This document shows positions 26,000 to 34,794 of a stretch of 36,881 nucleotides of DNA, one piece after another. Below the pieces are notes generated by a model that worked only from the letters and a program-made list of their open reading frames with translations, searched no databases and was not told the DNA's origin. The stretch is from Aureococcus anophagefferens (Eukaryota > Sar > Pelagophyceae > Pelagomonadales > Pelagomonadaceae). Every line of letters starts with the position of its first letter. Positions within the stretch are counted from its first letter, which is position 1. A program made the position numbers and the translations under genes. The stretch is from the NCBI RefSeq assembly GCF_000186865.1, contig NW_008705563.1:321457-358337 (forward strand), in the 5' to 3' direction.

Positions 26000-27791
26000 A
26001 TGCTGCTCGTCATATACTGTGCCGTCGTCGCTCGCGCGGCGGCGTTCGTCCCAGCGTCGGCGCTCGGCTCCGGAGCCCGCGGACCCGCGCGCCCTCCGCA
26101 GGTTCGTCGTCTCCCCCGAGGCGCTCCAGAAGTACGGCCAGGAGGCCGACGACGGCCTCCTCACCTCGAAGATCCTCTTCAAGATGAAGCGCCCCGGCTC
26201 GGGCCTCCGGGGCGCGGCCAAGACCCTCGACGGCGCCGCGGCGGACGTCGCCCTCGCGATCGACTGCGGCGCGCCGTCGCGCGTCTTCCGCGCCGCGGGC
26301 AAGTTCGAGGACGCGCACGTCGCGTCCCGTGTGGAAATCAGCGACCCCCCCCCCCCCGAAACGAATCGCCGAGACCGGACGTCCGCGCAGGTCGCCGCGG
26401 GCCTCGACCTCTGGTACGCCGTCGACTGCGGGAGCGAGCCGGCGCCGCGCGGCCTCGCGCGGGCCGCCGCCGCCGGCGAGCGCGTCGATGCCGTCGAGCC
26501 CGCGCGCGCGCGCGTCGAGGACTGGATGCCCGACGACCCGCTCTTCTCGAAGTCGACGGCGGACGCGATCAACCTCCGGGGCGCCTGGGACGCGACCGCG
26601 GGCTCGCCGGACGTCGTCGTCCAGGTCGTCGACGACGGCGTCGACGTCGACCACCCGGACCTGGAGCGCAACGTCTGGACGAACCCCGGCGAGGTCTGCG
26701 GCAACGGCGTCGACGACGACGGCAACGGCTACGTCGACGACTGCCACGGTTACAACCACGCGGACGACAACACGAACCTGCACAACGCCGGCAAGGACCA
26801 CGGCACGCACTGCGCGGGCACGCTGGCCGCCGAGGGCGGCAATGGCGTCGGCGTCGCGGGCGTCGCCGGCGGCAAGGCGCCGGGCACGGGCGTCAAGCTC
26901 ATGGTCTCCGTGGGCTTCGGGGCCGCGCGCACGGCCGGCTTCGCCGAGGCGCTCGTCTACGGCGCGGACATGGGCGCCCAGATCAGCTCCAACTCCTGGG
27001 GCTACAAGCAGTCCAACTCCTACGAGCAGGCCCTGCTCGACGCCATCGACTACGCGAACGACAAAGGGAGCCTCGTCGTCTTCGCCGCCGGCAACCACGC
27101 CGAGACGGAGAAGCGCTACCCGGCGGCCTACGCGGGCGCGGTCGCCGTCGCCGCCACGGACGACGGCGGCGCCATGGCGAGCTTCTCGAACCACGGCGGC
27201 TGGGTCGACATCGCCGCGCCGGGCGTCGCCGTCGTGTCGACGATCGGCGGCGGCCGCTACGCGGCGTCGTCCGGCACGTCCATGGCCGCGCCCCACGTCG
27301 CCGGCGTGCTCGCGCTCGGCGCGTCCCTCGACACCGCCGCCGGCGGCCGGCCGACGCGCGCCGCGCTCCTCGCCTGCCTCTCGTCGACGGCCCGCGACGT
27401 CGACGCGGTCAACGCGAAGCCGGGGAAGCTCGGCGCGGGCCTCGTCGACGCCGAGGCCTTCGTCGCGTGCGCCGCCGGCGACGACGAAGACGCCGCCCGC
27501 GACGCCGCGGCGCCGCGGCAGCTCGAGATCGCGGGCGTCAAGCGCATGGCCGCGACGGGCCTCGCGAGCTGGGCGTCCGACGACGACGAGGCCTTCGCCG
27601 TCGCGTACAAGACCAAGGCCGACAAGCGCTGGACCGAGACGTCGGACTCCTTCCGCGCCTACGCGCGCGAGTCCGACGGCAAGTACTACCAGGCGCTCCC
27701 GGGCGTCGCGTGCGGCGACAAGGTCATGGTCCGCGTCTCCGCCGCGTCCGGCGCGACGGCCAAGACCTCCTGGAAGAAGCTCAAGTGCTAG
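26000..27791 (+). CDS. Secreted subtilisin-like serine protease (S8) with two short introns
   Basis: Exon 1 (26000-26043) encodes a signal peptide (MLLVIYCAVVARAA). A 58-nt intron (26044-26101, GTTCGT...CCGCAG) restores frame into a prodomain (FVVSPEALQKYGQEADDG; ILFKMKRPG; KFEDAH). A second likely intron is the miniature introner with its target copy (26319-26390, 72 nt), giving FEDAH|VAAGLDLWYAVDCG; read unspliced it adds a Pro-rich 24-residue piece. The S8 domain has Asp at 26631 (VVDDGVDVDHPDLE), His at 26799 (KDHGTHCAGTLAA), Asn in FAAGNH and Ser at 27279 (SSGTSMAAPHVAGV). A Ca-binding-like GNGVDDDGNGYVDD loop follows the Asp. The C-terminal ~100 residues (ARDAAAPRQLEI onward, ending SWKKLKC) are unassigned. 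About 553-577 residues. Divergent neighbour of the kringle subtilase but without its P domain. Confidence 0.9.
26327..26390 (+). mobile_element. Miniature introner relic (64 bp)
   Basis: It begins CCGTGTGGAAATCAG, 13 of 15 identical to the inverted repeat of IE-D (CTGTGTGGAAATCAA), and ends CGCGCAG. The 8-mers beside it, GTCGCGTC (26319-26326) and GTCGCCGC (26391-26398), share their first five bases. A GT-AG intron 26319-26390 using the first target copy as donor is phase 0 and restores a clean subtilase prodomain. A run of 13 C lies inside. Likely an internally deleted introner. Confidence 0.65.
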
Positions 27792-27794
27792 ACG

Positions 27795-27950
27795 ACACCA
27801 CCACCACCACACCACATGACGACGACCACCACCACCACCACCACCTACGAACTCGCGCCACGCCGCGACCACCACTACCCCACCTACGAACTCGCGCCAC
27901 GCCGCGACCACCACCACCACCACCTCAAGCTACCACGACCACGACCACGC
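27795..27950. repeat. CCA-rich microsatellite with 39-bp direct repeat
   Basis: Runs of CCA/ACC flank two copies of a unit beginning CCTACGAACTCGCGCCACGC, at 27844 and 27883 (39-bp period). The region lies between the convergent subtilase and thioesterase genes, mostly in 3' UTR space. Frames across it encode only low-complexity Thr/His/Pro peptides. Confidence 0.85.
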
Positions 27951-27986
27951 TCGTACGTAAAAAAACCCTTCCTATAAAAACGAGCC

Positions 27987-28613
27987 TCACGTCGTCTTCT
28001 TGAGGACGACGAGGCCCTCGCCCTCGCAGTGGACGAGCTCGTCGGCGCCGCCCGCCGCGGGCGTGACGAGCCGCGCGGCGATGCGGACCTTGCGGCCCTC
28101 GACGGACGTCACGGCGCCGTCGACGCGGAGCCAGGCGCCGACGGGCACGGGCGCCGAGAGCTTCGTGTTCACCTGCACCGTGAACCCGGACCACGCGACG
28201 CAGTCGCCCGTCGAGCAGAAGCCCGTCCAGCCGACGACGTCGTCCATGACCGTGCACATGGTGCCGCCGTGGCAGAGGCCCCGGTGGCTCTCGGCGCCGG
28301 GCCCGAAGTGGACCGCGCCCGTGAGCGTCGAGCCGACGCCGCCCGGCACGCCCGCGAGGAAGTAGCCGGCGACGTGCACCGCCGCGTCGGGCCCGTGCGC
28401 GTAGTCGGAGCCCTTGAAGCCGTTGCGCCGGCGCCAGGCCGGCCCGTTGTCCCACTCCGGGAGCGCGACGCGCGCCAGGCCCGGATCCGACGCGAGCGCC
28501 GCGAACCAGGCCGGCGGCGGGCCGCGCCTGCGGCGCCGCCGCCGCAGCAGCTCCAGCAGGGCGCACGCGGCCGCTGCGGCGGCGGCGCCGGCGACGAGGC
28601 CGTGCGACGGCAT
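27987..28613 (-). CDS. Hotdog-fold acyl-CoA thioesterase (THEM4/PaaI-like)
   Basis: A 208-residue protein. The N terminus has a hydrophobic segment (LVAGAAAAAAACALLELL) followed by eight basic residues, fitting a membrane anchor or targeting region. The rest is a 4HBT hotdog domain: HRGLCHGGTMCTVMDDVVGW (HGG motif and catalytic acid), then FTVQVNTKLSAPVPVGAWLR, then EGRKVRIAARLV. These enzymes hydrolyse acyl-CoA to free fatty acid and CoA as hexamers or tetramers. The frame is open to 28745, but the ATG at 28613 is the best start before the hydrophobic segment. Single exon, convergent with the second subtilase and divergent from the GT90 gene. Acyl preference is unknown. Confidence 0.88.
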   Translation of the reverse strand: MPSHGLVAGAAAAAAACALLELLRRRRRRRGPPPAWFAALASDPGLARVALPEWDNGPAWRRRNGFKGSDYAHGPDAAVHVAGYFLAGVPGGVGSTLTGAVHFGPGAESHRGLCHGGTMCTVMDDVVGWTGFCSTGDCVAWSGFTVQVNTKLSAPVPVGAWLRVDGAVTSVEGRKVRIAARLVTPAAGGADELVHCEGEGLVVLKKTT

Positions 28614-28788
28614 CGCTCTCGTCGGTTCCGGCGCGGTGAGGTCGGTCCGGTGCGGCGTCACCGGTCCACGACGGCCAGACGAGGTCCACGACGGCCGACG
28701 AGAGGGCTGGATGGCAGGCACAGCTCGCTTATTTTTCTGCTGCAACTCGAGTGCACCTTGACGAGGGGCTGCCTCGATCCATGACGAT

Positions 28789-28821
28789 GATCACCCTCTG
28801 ATCACCCTCTGATCACCCTCT
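28789..28821. repeat. Three copies of an 11-bp direct repeat
   Basis: GATCACCCTCT occurs three times in perfect tandem (28789-28799, 28800-28810, 28811-28821) followed by a partial GATC. It ends 17 bases before the GT90 start codon at 28839, so it lies in the 5' UTR or core promoter. Confidence 0.92.
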
Positions 28822-28838
28822 GATCGCGGCGTCGCTGC

Positions 28839-30828
28839 ATGCGGCGGCGCCTCGCCGCAATGCCGCGCGTCGCCGCGCTCATCGCCGCGTTTGCGCTCCT
28901 GCGCGGCTGGCGCGACGGCGGCCTCGGGCGGGCGCTCGAGGACGTGCGCCGCAGCTACCCGCCGCCGCCCGCATCCAACAACGTGTCCTTCCTCGACGTC
29001 GACGCGGCCCCGGCGCGGGCCGCCGTCGACGGCGAGCTCTGCGGCTTCGCGGACCGCGGCACGGCGCGCCTCGCGCCGCCGACGCGGCCCGTGCCGCGCT
29101 ACGCGCTCACGGCCGCGTCGGCCGAGGCGCGCATGCGGCGCCTCGCGGCGCACCTGCTCGCGCCCTGGCGCGGCGGCATCACGGCGCCGCCGCCGTCCTT
29201 CGCCGCGAGCCGCGACGGCGCGCGCGGCCCGGGCACGATCGAGGTCGTCGTCGCCGGCGGCGCCGCGCACGTCCGCGACGGCTTCGCGGGCCGGCGGCGG
29301 CCCTACGAGCAGGCGCGCGCGGCCTTCGTCGTGGGCCTCGCGCACCGCCTCGCGCCGGCGATCGGCGGCCCCGCGGCCTTCGCGCTGAGCACGGGCGACT
29401 GCGTCGCGACGCGCGAGTTCCGGCCCGCGGACGTCGAGGCCTGCGGCCGCCGCCCGGCGGGCGCGTACGCGCCGTGGCAGACAGGGCAGGAAAAGAGTGA
29501 TTCAAGTTCGCTTCAACATGAGTGTTCCGCGCGCGCGTTCTGGAAGCATCCGCGCTTCGAGATCGCTTTTAGAGATGATCGCTCGTCCAAAAATTAGCCG
29601 AAACGAGTGGAAAACGACCGAGATATGAGCCTCCAAAGTTGGGAACTTCGCACTCTTTTCCTGCCCAGGTGGCAGACGAACGCGACGCGGCGCGTCCGGC
29701 CCGAGGACGGCGCGGCCCCCGTGCTCGCCCACGTCGCCTGCCTCGACAGCAGCGACCTGCCCGCGCCCTTCTTCATGGCCGACGGCCGCGCGAAGGCGGG
29801 CGGCGGAAAATCCGAGGGCGCGTGCGCGGCCGTGAAACGCGGCGACGTCGGCGGCTCGGGCATGCTCGCGGCCTGGGACGACCACGCGGCGGCGCTCTGC
29901 GCCGTCGCCGCGAAGCGGTCCGCGCGGAACCGGACGCTCTTCTTCCGCGGCGGCGGCACGCGGAGCTGCTGGGACGGGCGCAGCGCCGACCTGTGTGCAA
30001 ATCAAATCTTCAACCCGACTTCAATGTGAGCGTATTCGAATGTTTCGACAGGAGCACTTCCGCTGTGCTTCGAGAACTCGACGTGAACAATCGATTCGTC
30101 CAAAAATCAGCCAAAAATACTTCGATTTGACCGAGCTAGAGAATTTCAAAGTTTGGTCGGGACGTCCCAAACCAGTGGTTGATTTGCACACAGGCGCCGA
30201 CGTGACGCGCGACGCGGCCGCGCTCGACGACGTCCGGCCGCCCTGCGGCCGCGGCGCCCTCTTCCGCGGCGCCCTGGCCGGGGAGCTGAAGCGCGACGGC
30301 CTGCTCGACGCGCGCAAGTCCGACGGCGGCGGCGGCCACGTGTCCATGCAGGACCAGGACGGCTACGCGTACCTCCTGAGCGTCGAGGGCCACTGCGGCT
30401 TCGCGGACCGCGACAAGCACGTCTTCTGGATGGGGTCGACGCTCTTCCACCAGGAGTCGTTCTGCGAGGAGTACTACGTGCTCGCGGCGACGCCCTGGGT
30501 CCACTACGTGCCCGTGGCCTACGACTACCACAACCTGCGCGCCGCGGTCGCCTGGGCGAACGCGCACCCGCGCGACGTCGCCACGATCGCCGCCAACGCG
30601 CGCGACTTCGCGGCGACGTGGCTCACGTCGACGGGCATCGTCGCCTACTTCCGCGCGCTCCTCCTCGAGATCGCGAACGCGACGCGCTACGACGTCGCCG
30701 CGCGCCTCGGCGACGGGTCGGGCTTCGTGCCCGCGGCCGCCTACCTCAAGCCGGACCGGGGCAAGCCGGGCACCAAGGGCGCGAAGAAGAAGGCCGAGGA
30801 AGACGGCGAGGAGACCATAATCGTGTGA
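28839..30828 (+). CDS. GT90 (CAP10/POGLUT-like) glycosyltransferase with two introners
   Basis: Exons 28839-29473, 29669-29982 and 30194-30828 give about 527 residues. ATG at 28839 (or 28860) starts a signal-anchor (MPRVAALIAAFALLRGW). Exon 3 holds the GT90 signature: YAYLLSVEGHCGFADRDKH, VFWMGSTLFHQESFCEEYY, TPWVHYVPVAYDYHNLRAAV, then IAANARDFAATWLTSTGIVA. GT90 enzymes transfer xylose or glucose to proteins or glycans in the ER/Golgi. Intron 1 (29474-29668, GT-AG) is IE-E plus its left target copy. Intron 2 (29983-30193) is IE-F plus its left target copy and starts GC; a GT donor at 29995 also keeps frame but inserts four residues. The tail is Lys-rich (TKGAKKKAEED). Stops of this gene and the next are only 27 bases apart. 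Confidence 0.87.
29482..29668 (+). mobile_element. Introner element IE-E with near-perfect TIR and 8-bp TSD
   Basis: A 187-bp element with ends CAGGGCAGGAAAAGAGTG and CACTCTTTTCCTGCCCAG, inverted repeats matching at 17 of 18 positions. The target copy GTGGCAGA flanks it exactly at 29474-29481 and 29669-29676. The intron starts at the GT of the left copy and ends at the element's CAG, so spliced RNA reads APWQTN with no scar. It is less GC-rich than its host exons. Related to IE-C (same end type) and more distantly to IE-F through the CGTCCAAAAATYAGCC core. Confidence 0.96.
29991..30193 (+). mobile_element. Introner element IE-F with perfect 15-bp TIR and 8-bp TSD
   Basis: A 203-bp element bounded by CTGTGTGCAAATCAA and TTGATTTGCACACAG, perfect inverted repeats. 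The target copy GCGCCGAC is exact on both sides (29983-29990 and 30194-30201). A GC-AG intron running from the left copy to the element's CAG restores GRSADVTRD in frame. It is homologous in the same orientation to IE-D and, in antisense, to IE-A. Confidence 0.96.
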
Positions 30829-30855
30829 TCGTGTGAGCTTCGGGGACGCGCGCGT

Positions 30856-32456
30856 TCAGAGGGGCCGGGGCGGGGGCGGGGGCATGGCGCCGAGGGCGGA
30901 CGCGAGGAGCGCGGCGTCCACGCGGGCGTCGAAGGCCGTGCAGCGGTAGTCCTTCTTGTCCGTCGCGCAGGCGCGGCGCGGCCGGTCGCTCGACGCGGCC
31001 GACGCCGTCGACGACGACGCGTCGGAGACGCCGCGCCAGGGCGCGTCGTCGGCGCCGGGCGCGCGCTTCTTGGCCTCGCGCTTCTTCGCGCGGGGCCGCG
31101 ACTTCGACGACTCGGACGGCGACGGCGAGACCTCGGACGCGACGCGGGCCGTGGACCCCGCCGTCAGCGACGAGATCGCCGACGACGGCACGTCGCTGAC
31201 CTGGCTGCTCGGCGTGCGCAGGACGTGCGCGGCGTCGACGAGGTGCTCGAGGCGCGACGCGAGGTCCGCGGCGAAGGGCGCGCCGCGGCCGCCGGCGTCG
31301 CCGTCGGCCGCGGCGTCGTCGGCGCCGTAGGCCCACCGCGGCGACGCCGGGGGCCCGCGCGGCGACGCCGCGGCCGACCCGCGCGGCGACGCCGCGGCCA
31401 ACCCGCGCGGCGACGCCGCGGCCGCGGGGAGCCCGCGCAGCGCCGCGACCTCGTCGCGCAGGGACCGGTTCTCCTCCGCGAGGGACGCGTTCTCCTCGAG
31501 GAGCGCGGCCCACGCGGCCGCGTCGTTCGCCGCCGCGCCGCCGCCGGCCGGCGCCGCGCGCGGGAGCTCGAGCGCCGGCAGGGGCGGGGGCGCGGCCCGG
31601 GGCGTCGCCGGCGACGGCGGCGGCGCGCGCGGCGCCGCGGGCGGCGACGCGGGCGCGGCCGGCGACGGCGCGAGGCCGAGCGCGCCCGCGAACGAGCCCG
31701 GCGCCGCGGCCGCGGCCGGCGCGGTCGTGTCCTCCACGGCCGCGACGAGCGCCGACGCCTCGCTCCAGAAGGCCTCGTCGTCGTCGAAGGCGAAGGGGTC
31801 CTCGCACGCCGGCGCGGCCGCCGGCGACGCGCGCGACCGCCGCCGCCGCGGCTCGCGGGACCCGCCCGAGCCCGGCGGCGGAACCGCCGCCTCGGCGCGC
31901 TCGCCCGGCGGCGTCGCCCCGGGGCGGGGGGACCCGAGGAACGCGCTCGCGCGGGCGACGACCTCGCGGAGCACGCCCGCCGACGCCGACGCCGGCGCCA
32001 TGACCGCCGGGAGCGCCGGCGCGGCCGGCTCCGCCGGCGCTTCCGGAACCGGGCGGGACCGCGCCGCGTCCGCCGCGCGCGCCGCGGGGGGCGCCGGGCC
32101 CGGCGGGCCGCCGGCGAGCGCGGCGACCCAGTCCTCCTCGGGCCGGACGCCGAGGATGCGCGCGACCTTGGCGGCCCCGCCCCGGTTCTGCAGGACCTAC
32201 GAGTTCGCGAGCGTTCGTTCGGCGTCGAGCGCGGTCGCGCGGGTGTCGTCTCGCTCACGACGCCGGAAGGGACGCGCACGCGCCGCCTCTTCTTCTTCAC
32301 CGTCGACGCGGCCGAGGACGGATTCGGGCGCTTCGGGGGCGCGAGGATGTCGCTCATCCTCGGCGGCGGCGCATCTTCGTCCGATATCTCGTCCTCGTCC
32401 TCGTCCGAATCGTCCGACTCGACGATGGCCTCGTGGTCGTTCCAGCGGCGAATCAT
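30856..32456 (-). CDS. Low-complexity coiled-coil protein with acidic N terminus and basic NLS-like patch
   Basis: Not a recognised family. Exon 1 (32456-32259) gives MIRRWNDHEAIVESDDSDED, an acidic run, and KKKRRRVRV, a good nuclear-localisation signal. A canonical 62-nt intron (32197-32258; GTGAGC...CGTAG) leads to exon 2 (32196-30856), in phase 0. Total about 512 residues. Exon 2 begins with a conserved-looking VARILGVRPEEDWVAAL, then long Ala/Pro/Ser tracts, a leucine-zipper-like coiled coil (LLEENASLAEENRSLRDEVA), SPRG repeats, and a basic KKREAKKRAP patch, ending near DYRCTAFDARVDAALLASAL. It may be a nuclear scaffold or transcription-related protein, by composition only. Confidence 0.65.
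31354..31425. repeat. Three 24-bp tandem repeats coding for SPRG
   Basis: Units 31354-31377, 31378-31401 and 31402-31425 are nearly identical 24-mers starting CCCGCGCGGCGACGCCGCGG. On the coding (minus) strand each gives eight residues (AAASPRG plus one), and degenerate copies extend on both sides. SPR sites could be phosphorylated by proline-directed kinases. Confidence 0.85.
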
Positions 32457-32672
32457 GTTGTGTGTGGTGGTGGTGTTCTGTGTTCGTGGACGGCCGTGGG
32501 TGTTGCGATTTGGCGCCGCGCGACGCGATCAAAAGCTTGAACAAAAGGTCAGTCGCTTGTGGAGAGGCCTTAGCTCGCCAAAACTTTTGAGGGTTTGTGC
32601 CCCTGGATGGATGCCTTATCGCTGTGGCGCAGGGAGGAATCGAAGGGAGGGAGAACGTATGGATGGCTCTGC

Positions 32673-33776
32673 TCACAAGGCCCTATTTAACTTTTCGAGA
32701 GCGGCTATGGCACTCTCGTCGCCCTTGGCGGCCAGACGCTCGAACAAGAGCAAGCCCTTGGATATGTCTTGTTCTACACCGGCTCCATGAAGGTAGCAGA
32801 CTGCGTAATTGAACATTGCGTCCATGAAACCTTGTTCCGCGGCACGTTCGTACATTTGGAAAGCCTCAGTGCTGCACTTTGTCGCAGCCTCCCATGTCCC
32901 AAGCGGTCCCGTCCACCCATCCTCGTCAAGAGCAATTGCCAGGTTGTGCTGCGCCGTCGCGTCGCCGCGGTCCGCGGCCATGCGAAACAGCTGCATCGCC
33001 TTCTTCTTATCCAGCCTGACGCCCTCGCCCTTCATGTACCCCAGCGCAAGGCTCGACATCGCGCCCACGTCGCCTAGCTCCACGGCGCGCTTGTAAATTT
33101 TCGCGGCCTTCTTATCGCTTTTGACGAGGCCGCACCAACCGCCGCGGTATGCATCTCCCAAATACGTAAGTGCTTCCGGCACCTCGTTCTCCGCATGGCG
33201 GCGAAGACGCGCGAGCTGCTCCGCATCAGTTTCTGCGCGCGGTACACGACAGAGGGGACACGCGTCGGTGCCGATCTTGTCCTCGCACGATCGGCAGACC
33301 TTCCGGCAGCAACAGCTGCGAAGCATGCCCGCAGTATTCACGTCCCACTCATCGAGGCAGATCGGGCATCGCGAGCCCCACCGTGCCGACACCGGCTCGG
33401 GCTCCGGGTTCGCCTCGCGCCGCGCGCGAGCGGCCTCGTGCTCCGCGGCGATGCGCGCGCGGACCTCGTCGGCGTGCGAACGCGGCGCGGGGCCGTAAAA
33501 GACGACCTCCTCCGGGGGCGACGGCGGGGGCGTCGGGGCCTCCGCTCGCGCCGCCTCCGCCGCGCGCTCGTCTCGGATCTTCTTACACGCCGTGCGGTGG
33601 CCGCGCTCGCGCCAGTCCACCTTTTGACAGGCGACAGTACAGTACTGGGTGGTTCCGCAGGGGCATGGGAGCTTCGCTTTTGCTCCGCAGATGGTGCAGG
33701 TCAGCCGGAGCTTTGCGTTTTTGACCCGGGCCATGCGCTCTTCATATTCTTTTTGCTTCTTCTCCCAGTCGCGCAT
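32673..33776 (-). CDS. MYND-RING-Sel1 repeat protein (paralogue 2)
   Basis: A 367-residue paralogue of the gene at 19520, with the same order: MYND (CTICGAKAKLPCPCGTTQYC to HRTAC, about 27-64), Pro-rich linker, the nearly identical segment FYGPAPRSHADEVRARIAAE, a RING-like finger (CPICLDEWD...CCCRKVCRSCEDK...CPLC), then Sel1 repeats (YLGDAYRGGWCGLVKSDKKA; LFRMAADRGDATAQ; MYERAAEQGFMDAM). One Sel1 repeat here carries an insert (DGWTGPLGTWEAATKCS) that paralogue 1 lacks. The Sel1 half is less GC-biased in third positions than the middle. It is divergent from the orphan at 34003, with 226 bases between. Function as for paralogue 1; not known. Confidence 0.88.
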   Translation of the reverse strand: MRDWEKKQKEYEERMARVKNAKLRLTCTICGAKAKLPCPCGTTQYCTVACQKVDWRERGHRTACKKIRDERAAEAARAEAPTPPPSPPEEVVFYGPAPRSHADEVRARIAAEHEAARARREANPEPEPVSARWGSRCPICLDEWDVNTAGMLRSCCCRKVCRSCEDKIGTDACPLCRVPRAETDAEQLARLRRHAENEVPEALTYLGDAYRGGWCGLVKSDKKAAKIYKRAVELGDVGAMSSLALGYMKGEGVRLDKKKAMQLFRMAADRGDATAQHNLAIALDEDGWTGPLGTWEAATKCSTEAFQMYERAAEQGFMDAMFNYAVCYLHGAGVEQDISKGLLLFERLAAKGDESAIAALEKLNRAL

Positions 33777-34002
33777 CGTGCGGTCCTCGTCGTAGCAAGG
33801 GCTCGTGAGGTCTCGTTCGCGTGTTCTGGGGCCTATTCTGTCTCTTGTGGCCGACGGGGGGGAGCGCTCTTATGCTCGACGCGCGCGGCGAGCCTCTTTT
33901 CGCCAGGATGCCCACGGCAAAAAATCTGCAAAAATTACCACAGGCGCCGCCGCCTCGAGCCGACGCGCGTTGGCACCCATTGGTACACAAACCCCGTAAA
34001 AA

Positions 34003-34767
34003 ATGGACCCCCATCTGATCGACGTCGACGTCCTCGGCCGCCTCGAGCCCTGGGACCCGTCCTCCCCCCTCACCCCTCACTTCTCCAAACTCCTGACGCC
34101 CCACCTCCAGCTCACGGCCCCCGCGTCGCCCCGCGTCCAGCTCCTGCGCACGCTCGTCGATCTGACGCGGCGGCTCGACGAGGCGCCGACGAGCCTCCCG
34201 CGCGCCTTCGCCATTTCCGCGAACTCGCGCGGCGTCGTCGTCGTCGTCGAGGCATTGGGCGCGTGCCCCGCCGCCGTCGCGCGCGCCGCGCCGGGCCCCG
34301 CGCCGCTCCTCGCCGTGCGCTTCGCCGAGCGCGGCGACGACCCCGCGGACGACGCCATCGACGCGCCGTCGCCGGCGGCCGTCGCGGCGCTCGTCCGCGC
34401 GCTCCGGGCGAACGGGCGGCTCCGGGGCGGCGCCGCCGGCGCGTCGTTCCTCGCGCCGCCGCCGGCCGAGGCGCCGCCGGGCGCGCTCTTCGTCGGCCTG
34501 CGGTGCGAGCTCGTCCACATGGCGAACGGCGCCTACGACGGGCTCCGGGGCGTCCTGACGCGGCGCGGCGCGGACGGCCGCTGGTCGTTCATGCCTACGG
34601 ACGTCGCCCGCGCGCTGGAGCTCCGGACGGTCGCCGAGCGGGCGACGGGCCGCGCGGACCGGACGGCGCCGCTGGCGCCCCTGTCCATCCGGCCCGAGAA
34701 GCTCCGGCCCCTCGTGCCCGACGCGCGCGCGCCACGCGCGCGGGTCCCCGACGTCGTGTCGCTGTAG
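34003..34767 (+). CDS. Conserved-looking protein of unknown function
   Basis: 254 residues, family not recognised. The first 25 residues (MDPHLIDVDVLGRLEPWDPS) look ordered, then helix-like RVQLLRTLVDLTRRLDEA, a hydrophobic strand (GVVVVVEALG) and Ala-rich helices. The C-terminal part (CELVHMANGAYDGLRGVLTR, WSFMPTDVARALELRTV) has the hydrophobic pattern of a small beta-barrel, and ends in a basic, Pro-rich tail. No signal peptide or membrane segment. Third positions are strongly G/C, which supports real coding. It is convergent with the transporter (27 bases between stops). Confidence 0.65.
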   Translation: MDPHLIDVDVLGRLEPWDPSSPLTPHFSKLLTPHLQLTAPASPRVQLLRTLVDLTRRLDEAPTSLPRAFAISANSRGVVVVVEALGACPAAVARAAPGPAPLLAVRFAERGDDPADDAIDAPSPAAVAALVRALRANGRLRGGAAGASFLAPPPAEAPPGALFVGLRCELVHMANGAYDGLRGVLTRRGADGRWSFMPTDVARALELRTVAERATGRADRTAPLAPLSIRPEKLRPLVPDARAPRARVPDVVSL

Positions 34768-34794
34768 GGTCGTTACACGGACCTCTCTTGCCGC

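Noticed and set aside
25330..26013. Minus-strand 227-codon frame between the subtilases
   Set aside because: No G/C-ending codon bias, no domain, covers a promoter region.
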